This document shows positions 59,001-64,000 of a DNA stretch of 64,000 nucleotides, in pieces. Under the pieces are notes generated by a model that worked only from the letters and a program-made list of their open reading frames with translations, searched no databases and was not told the DNA's origin. The translations under genes were made by a program, and so were the position numbers. Position 1 is the stretch's first letter. Every line of letters starts with the position of its first letter. Source of the stretch: Pseudopyrenochaeta lycopersici (taxonomy: Eukaryota; Ascomycota; Dothideomycetes; Pleosporales; Pseudopyrenochaetaceae); assembly GCA_003313425.1 (NCBI GenBank), contig NHZP01000020.1, positions 62,001 to 126,000 of the forward strand, in the 5' to 3' direction.

Positions 59001-60874
59001 ATTTACATTTATCTACATCCACTGTCCGAGAAGCCTTAACTTTTTCCGCGCTCCTTCGTCAGCCTGCCCACGTCTCTCGCCAGGAAAAGATTGAGTACGT
59101 CGAAGAGGTTATCAAGCTATTAGATATGACCGAATACGCTGATGCTGTTGTTGGCGTACCTGGTGAGGGGCTCAACGTTGAGCAACGCAAGCGTCTTACC
59201 ATTGGCGTGGAGTTGGCCGCTAAGCCTGCTTTACTTCTCTTTTTAGACGAGCCTACCTCTGGACTAGACTCTCAGACTTCATGGGCCATTCTTGACCTTC
59301 TTGACAAGCTTAAGAAGAATGGCCAAGCTATCCTCTGCACCATTCATCAGCCTAGTGCCATGTTGTTTCAGCGCTTTGATCGACTTCTCTTCCTCGCAAA
59401 AGGCGGTCGGACCGTGTACTATGGAAATGTTGGACAAAACTCACAAATTCTTGTCGACTACTTTGTGCGCAACGGTGGTTTCCCTTGCCCTCCCGATGCA
59501 AATCCAGCTGAATGGATGTTGGAGGTTATTGGCGCAGCGCCTGGGTCACACACTGATATCGACTGGCACCAGGCATGGCGCAATTCACCCGAATATGCTG
59601 AAGTCCAACGCCATCTTGCCGAACTCAAGTCTGAACGCTCACAAATGGAGGCTCTTCAACGCACAGTCTCGGCTCAGAGACGTGAGGATAAGGCCGCATA
59701 CCGCGAGTTCGCTGCCCCATTCTGGGAGCAGCTTCGTGAAACCACTGTCCGTGTCTTCCAACAATACTGGCGTTCTCCGGGTTACATCTACTCAAAGACC
59801 TTTCTCTGCGCCTCGTCAGCCTTGTTCATCGGGTTTTCGCTCTATCAGATGCCCAACACCCAGCAGGGCCTGCAAAATCAAATGTTCGCCATTTTCATGT
59901 TGATGACGATCTTTGGCCAACTGTGCCAGCAGATCATGCCTCACTTTGTTACACAGCGCGATTTGTATGAAGTCCGTGAGCGCCCCAGCAAGGCATATTC
60001 ATGGAAAGCCTTCATGATATCGAACATCGCTGTCGAGCTTCCTTGGAACACACTCATGGCAGCCCTCATCTTTTTCTGTTGGTACTACCCTATCGGATTG
60101 TACCGTAATGCCGAGCTCACCGACAGCGTAACTCTCCGTGGCTTCCAACTCTTCCTCTTTGTCTGGATGTTCCTGATCTTTACCTCAACTTTTACACACA
60201 TGATCATCGCCGGCATTGACTCAGCTGAAACAGGAGGCAACCTTGCCAATTTGTTGTTCTCACTTTGCCTGATCTTCTGCGGTGTCCTCTCCTCGCCAAA
60301 CGACTTTCCGCGCTTCTGGATTTTCATGTACCGCGTCTCTCCTTTCACATATCTGGTGTCTGGTCTGTTGTCTACTGGTCTTGCCAACAGCAAGGTGTCT
60401 TGCGCACAAAGAGAATTCGTCGTGTTCAACCCTCCCCAAGGCCAGACGTGCGGGCAGTACATCTCCACCTACCGCGATACCTTTGGCGGCTACATTGATA
60501 ATGCCAACGCCACCAGCGATTGCAACTTCTGCGCCATTGAAGATACAAATGTCTTCCTCTCAAGCCTATCATCGGACTACTCGGATGTGTGGAGAAACTT
60601 CGGCATCCTTTGGGTATTCGTTATTTTCAATGTGGCCGCTGCGCTTGCACTATACTGGCTCGTCCGTGTGCCGAAGCAGAAGAAGGAGAAGGCCGATCCA
60701 AGGGCCGTTGGCGCTCAAAATAATGCTGTTCAAGAACAGACACACGATGAGCTGAATCGCGTTGGGAGCCATGCCCCGGTGGCTGGGCATAAGGATGCCG
60801 AGCCTGCTCGGTATGCGTCTATCACTGGCGCGGATACTCCGCCTCGTCAGGAGCACATTTCCGAGAAGGTGTGA
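56074..60874 (+). CDS. PDR-type ABC transporter (ABCG, pleiotropic drug resistance family)
   Basis: Exon 1 is 56074-56821; a 49-nt intron is followed by exon 2 56871-60874, giving 1583 aa in the fungal PDR order (NBD-TMD)x2. NBD1 has the degenerate Walker [10 protein letters not shown] (about 218), signature [14 protein letters not shown] (about 333) and [12 protein letters not shown]2 has a canonical Walker [10 protein letters not shown] (about 912), [12 protein letters not shown] and [11 protein letters not shown]. This asymmetry is normal for the family. Each TMD has about six hydrophobic segments. The acidic, Ser-rich N-terminus is cytosolic. It likely exports azoles, plant defence compounds or other hydrophobic toxins at the plasma membrane; the real substrates are unknown. 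Closest named relatives are the CDR1/PDR5/atrD types. Confidence 0.96.
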
Positions 60875-61666
60875 CCTGTCGCTTACACAGTCCAATACAC
60901 TCTTAGTTATTTTCTTCTTATGTTGTTCAACCTGGTGTTTCTGTATAAATCTGTCCAGTGGCATTAAGCCTCTTTGCATCCACAGACTCGGATGTTGATC
61001 AGACGCTCAAGCGCTGAGTATCGCTCGCACTCACAAGCGCAATTTCTTTTTTTTTATAATCATAGACATTCTAATTGGTAATTGTACTCATCGTATAGCA
61101 TAAGAAACTAGAATGATTCACTATTTTTTTCAGATGTTGTTATTTTTCCGAAATGATGTATCGCTGATCATCCTAAACAACCAATGCACAACAGTTTAAC
61201 ACCTTTTTGTCCATATTTCACCGAATTGAGCTTTGAATATAGAGTGGGCTCGCGCTTTTTCAAGCGATGCACTGCGTGATAGTGATATTTCATAATCAGT
61301 CACATAATTGCTGGCTGATAGAACGATAGAACGATAGAAGAAGAAGAAGAAGAAAAAGAAGAAGAAAAAGAAAAGATCTGGAGCGCATCAACTAGCCAGC
61401 ATACTTGTGATCCCAGCAATGTGGTTCTAATTGTATTTACATTTTGATTATGGAGCTAAATTAGACCTCGCGCACTCTGGTGGCAGACTTGCTTCGATGC
61501 AAACGGAACAGTGATACGGAAGTAAATAACACAGTGAGTTCACCAAAGTCCGGCTTGCTGGGGAGTCTTGCAGAATTGTTGGTAGAACTCGTAAAGCTTC
61601 TGATAAACATTCTGACCCATAGGTAATCCAAGAAGCTTAGAAGGAGAGAATGGTCAATGGCTCTGC
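60875..61666. other. Convergent 3' intergenic stretch
   Basis: Between the ABC transporter (+) and molybdate transporter (-) stops. AT-rich, with a GA-rich simple repeat. No gene. Confidence 0.5.
61314..61377. repeat. GA-rich simple repeat with (GAACGATA) direct copies
   Basis: Copies of GAACGATA followed by (GAA)n mixed with GAAAAA tracts, in the trailer region between two convergent genes. Confidence 0.8.
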
Positions 61667-63073
61667 TCAAGTGACAAGATCCCGCTCCTCGTGAGAAAGT
61701 AATCCAGCACTCTCTGACCGTCTATGCTCGACTCTCCTCCAGAAAGGTATTTCCGTCCGCGAATCTCTCCAATTCTCAATTTGCCTTGCACCTTTGAAAA
61801 CCCAATGCCATACTAGTCCAGCGATGAACCCCACCGCATCGTTTTTGAAAGTAAGCAGGGCTGCGACGGTGACAAGCATGACTGTCCACCGCTCCTTTTT
61901 TGTTCGTTCATCAACGTCCTTCACCCGTTTTCCATCCCAGGAAAGATCTCTGTCCAGCACTCGGAGATCTCGGGCATTTGTGTTGACGCTTTCGCCTACT
62001 TTTGCGAGTTCAACTCCTGCAGCAAGTACAAGAACGCCAAGTAGCGACTTTGGTATGTTGGAGAGTACCCCTATGATTGCGTCGGATCTCCAGAAGGCAA
62101 TGAGGCCGAGGAGAAATTTGATTGAGCCGAGAAATATGATGCTTGAGCCACTCCGCGCGCCGAAGCGGAATTGGCCTGCAAGGCCTCCTGAGCCGTGACA
62201 GGCAGGCATAGCGCCTAACCAGCAACCGATCAGATTGATTACCGCGACCGATATGCCTAATTCAGTGACTGTAGGAGCCATAGGGTAGGGAGGTGAAGGT
62301 AGGAGATCAAAGGCGAGCGCTGATGCTGCAATCACCGAGTTGAGGAGCGTAAGCGGGAGTTGGCCTATCGATGCGGTTGTAGTCGCTTTCCAAAAATCGC
62401 TTCCAGAAGGACGTAGAACGGAAATTGCGGTGTCGGACACATCCATATGCGTAGAGGAGGGAGTGGTGTCTGGTTTGAGGATCGAGAGGACAATGCCAAT
62501 GGTGAAGACTATCATGGCGTACGGCATCCTCGGATATGTGAGCGTGAACAAAAGCAGCACGACAGCAGCGACTGCCCATAGCAGGTTGTCGCCCCACCAA
62601 GGCCCAGTCCAAGTCAAAGGTGCAAGTATTTTCGACCCAGCGCTCAAACACAACGATAGACCGGCTCCGACTTGGATGCCTTTCACAACTGGGATCGGCG
62701 TCACGCGATTTGCCCACATAAGCAACCTGGTGGCGCTGAACACTCCTACCAAGCCCGCAACCACTAAACCTGCTGCAGCATTCTCTTCAAGTGTGAATTT
62801 ACGAGCTATCGCGACTGCTGCGACTGCTTTCATAGGCTGAACAGGTAGGGGAATGCCGAATGCGACTCCAGTCAACACATTAGCGGCGCCCGTGACGAGC
62901 AGAGTCGATGGTAGAGATATCGACCCTGTGATGACCAGTGCAGTCATAAGCGGCAACAATGTCCCTAGGTCTCCCAATGAGCCGGACAACTCGGCCAGCG
63001 GTTGCGATTGGAATGTATCGACATTATGTCGATGTATGCGCCTGAGACGTGGTATTGGATTCGCGAACGGCAT
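61667..63073 (-). CDS. Molybdate transporter, MOT1 family (sulfate-transporter superfamily)
   Basis: Intronless, 468 aa from the ATG at 63073. The family motifs are clear: LSGSLGDLGTLLPL near residue 30, GVAFGIPLPVQPMKAVAAVA near 68-90, and the paired GAMPACHGSGGLAGQFRFGARSG near 288-310. About ten hydrophobic segments are visible. MOT1 proteins carry high-affinity molybdate import, supplying the molybdenum cofactor for nitrate reductase, xanthine dehydrogenase and sulfite oxidase. The C-terminal 60 residues are hydrophilic and presumably cytosolic. Plasma membrane or endomembrane location cannot be told from sequence. Confidence 0.93.
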   Translation of the reverse strand: MPFANPIPRLRRIHRHNVDTFQSQPLAELSGSLGDLGTLLPLMTALVITGSISLPSTLLVTGAANVLTGVAFGIPLPVQPMKAVAAVAIARKFTLEENAAAGLVVAGLVGVFSATRLLMWANRVTPIPVVKGIQVGAGLSLCLSAGSKILAPLTWTGPWWGDNLLWAVAAVVLLLFTLTYPRMPYAMIVFTIGIVLSILKPDTTPSSTHMDVSDTAISVLRPSGSDFWKATTTASIGQLPLTLLNSVIAASALAFDLLPSPPYPMAPTVTELGISVAVINLIGCWLGAMPACHGSGGLAGQFRFGARSGSSIIFLGSIKFLLGLIAFWRSDAIIGVLSNIPKSLLGVLVLAAGVELAKVGESVNTNARDLRVLDRDLSWDGKRVKDVDERTKKERWTVMLVTVAALLTFKNDAVGFIAGLVWHWVFKGARQIENWRDSRTEIPFWRRVEHRRSESAGLLSHEERDLVT

Positions 63074-64000
63074 TGCGATTCTATTTTCCCGAAGAAAGAG
63101 GAGTAAAGACAGTGACGTTCGAGAGAAAAGTACAGTAAGGCCCTAGGGCAGGGATAACATTGTAAGGACCTTTGCCAAAAGTGAGTTGAGGGTGGACGAC
63201 CTTCGGAGTTGGCTGGTAGCTCTGTAAGCTGCGGAAGTGGCCGTCTCGGGAATTATCGCTTGTGCCCGCGAGATGCGCCAACACGGCATAAGTAAGCCGC
63301 GATAGTGATAGTGCTTGTCGTCGGCGCGCAGCTGTTGGCGAAGGTATGATTAATTAGTGCAGTAATCGATGGGGGGCATGCGCTTGCTTCGTAGGGCAGT
63401 GTGGGGCGAGATTTGGGTAACACAAACAGACAGGAACCACGGTCAGGGCTGGGGGATAAAGCTCCCAATACATGCAATGTAGGCTGCCGTGTGGCTAAGA
63501 AGGCATAGCTGTGACCGATCTTGAGCGTGGTCTTCTGACATTGGATGATCACCCATGTTGCTTCTGCTGAGGAAATGGTGTTGGATCGGTGGTTGATTGG
63601 TGGGTTACGGTCCAGGTAGTGCAGCCTTTCTAAGTATATTTGCCTAGCAACGCACACACTACTGGGAAGAGAGTGAATCTTGAGCTGTTAACCAGACAGA
63701 ATAATAGCCACTAGCTCTCGGCAAATATCAAAATACAAGCGCTCTTCACTTTACACCTCTTTCGAGATTGTGTTCATTGCTTCTGCAACAAACCTTCAAA
63801 GCCAGGTATGGTACTCCATGCCGAGATGCCTTTGAAAGCGGCCGCTTGCCGAATCCTATGCAAGTCAATGCCATATTCGTGTCCCTGGATTACTTTTCTT
63901 GGTTTCCAGCAACATTTACAGCCTCGAGTTCTATAAAGCGAGACTCGGCAAACCTTCCAAAATGGTGGGGGGGCGGGGAAACGTCATAGGAGAGCTTCAA
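63074..64000. other. Right-end intergenic stretch
   Basis: Promoter region of the molybdate transporter gene and beyond to the window edge. Short open frames only; nothing supported. Confidence 0.45.

Overview
The window is nuclear DNA of a filamentous ascomycete (Pezizomycotina). Evidence: dense small genes on both strands; short GT..AG introns of about 46-97 nt, several with CTAAC/CTGAC-like branch points; and fungus-specific families (Zn2Cys6 regulator, MCT-type MFS transporter, PDR-type ABC pump, CDC24 with a PB1 domain, fungal-type mannose-1-phosphate guanylyltransferase). A dothideomycete is my guess, based on the feel of the dsRBD-like protein, and is not proven. I saw no tRNA, rRNA, CRISPR array or intact transposon.

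Layout. Positions 1-11 kb form an accessory-looking island. A flavin monooxygenase (-) and an FAD amine-oxidase-like oxidoreductase (+) share a 374-bp divergent promoter, followed by a membrane-anchored SAM methyltransferase (+) and an MCT-type MFS transporter (-). This could be a small tailoring/export cluster without a PKS, NRPS or terpene backbone. Positions 11-20 kb are gene-poor: one small unknown two-exon gene, a dsRBD-like Cys/Ser-rich protein, a Dabb (stress-responsive A/B barrel) protein with an unusually long intron, and stretches that look like decayed coding sequence.

From about 20 kb on, the content is mostly core cellular genes. They are protein farnesyltransferase beta (RAM1 type), a cupin protein, a large Zn2Cys6 regulator, an aldo/keto reductase, a five-unit polyubiquitin gene, an NTF2-like protein, a 2H-phosphoesterase-like protein, mannose-1-phosphate guanylyltransferase (five exons, 364 aa), an HMG-like protein with a C-terminal Cys/His motif, a beta-carbonic anhydrase, an unresolved multi-exon locus near 45 kb, the Cdc42 exchange factor CDC24 (five exons, 1033 aa), a divergently transcribed F-box/WD40 ubiquitin-ligase subunit, a PDR-type ABC transporter (1583 aa), and a MOT1-type molybdate transporter.

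Connections. Farnesylation (RAM1) and CDC24 both serve Rho/Ras-type GTPase signalling and polarised growth. Polyubiquitin and the F-box/WD40 protein belong to the ubiquitin pathway. GDP-mannose synthesis supplies the cell wall and glycosylation. These look like ordinary core genes that happen to be neighbours. Most exon boundaries below were derived by hand from splice signals, reading-frame phase and protein-family fit. Products with strong family motifs are secure. Start codons and the unknown genes are less so.
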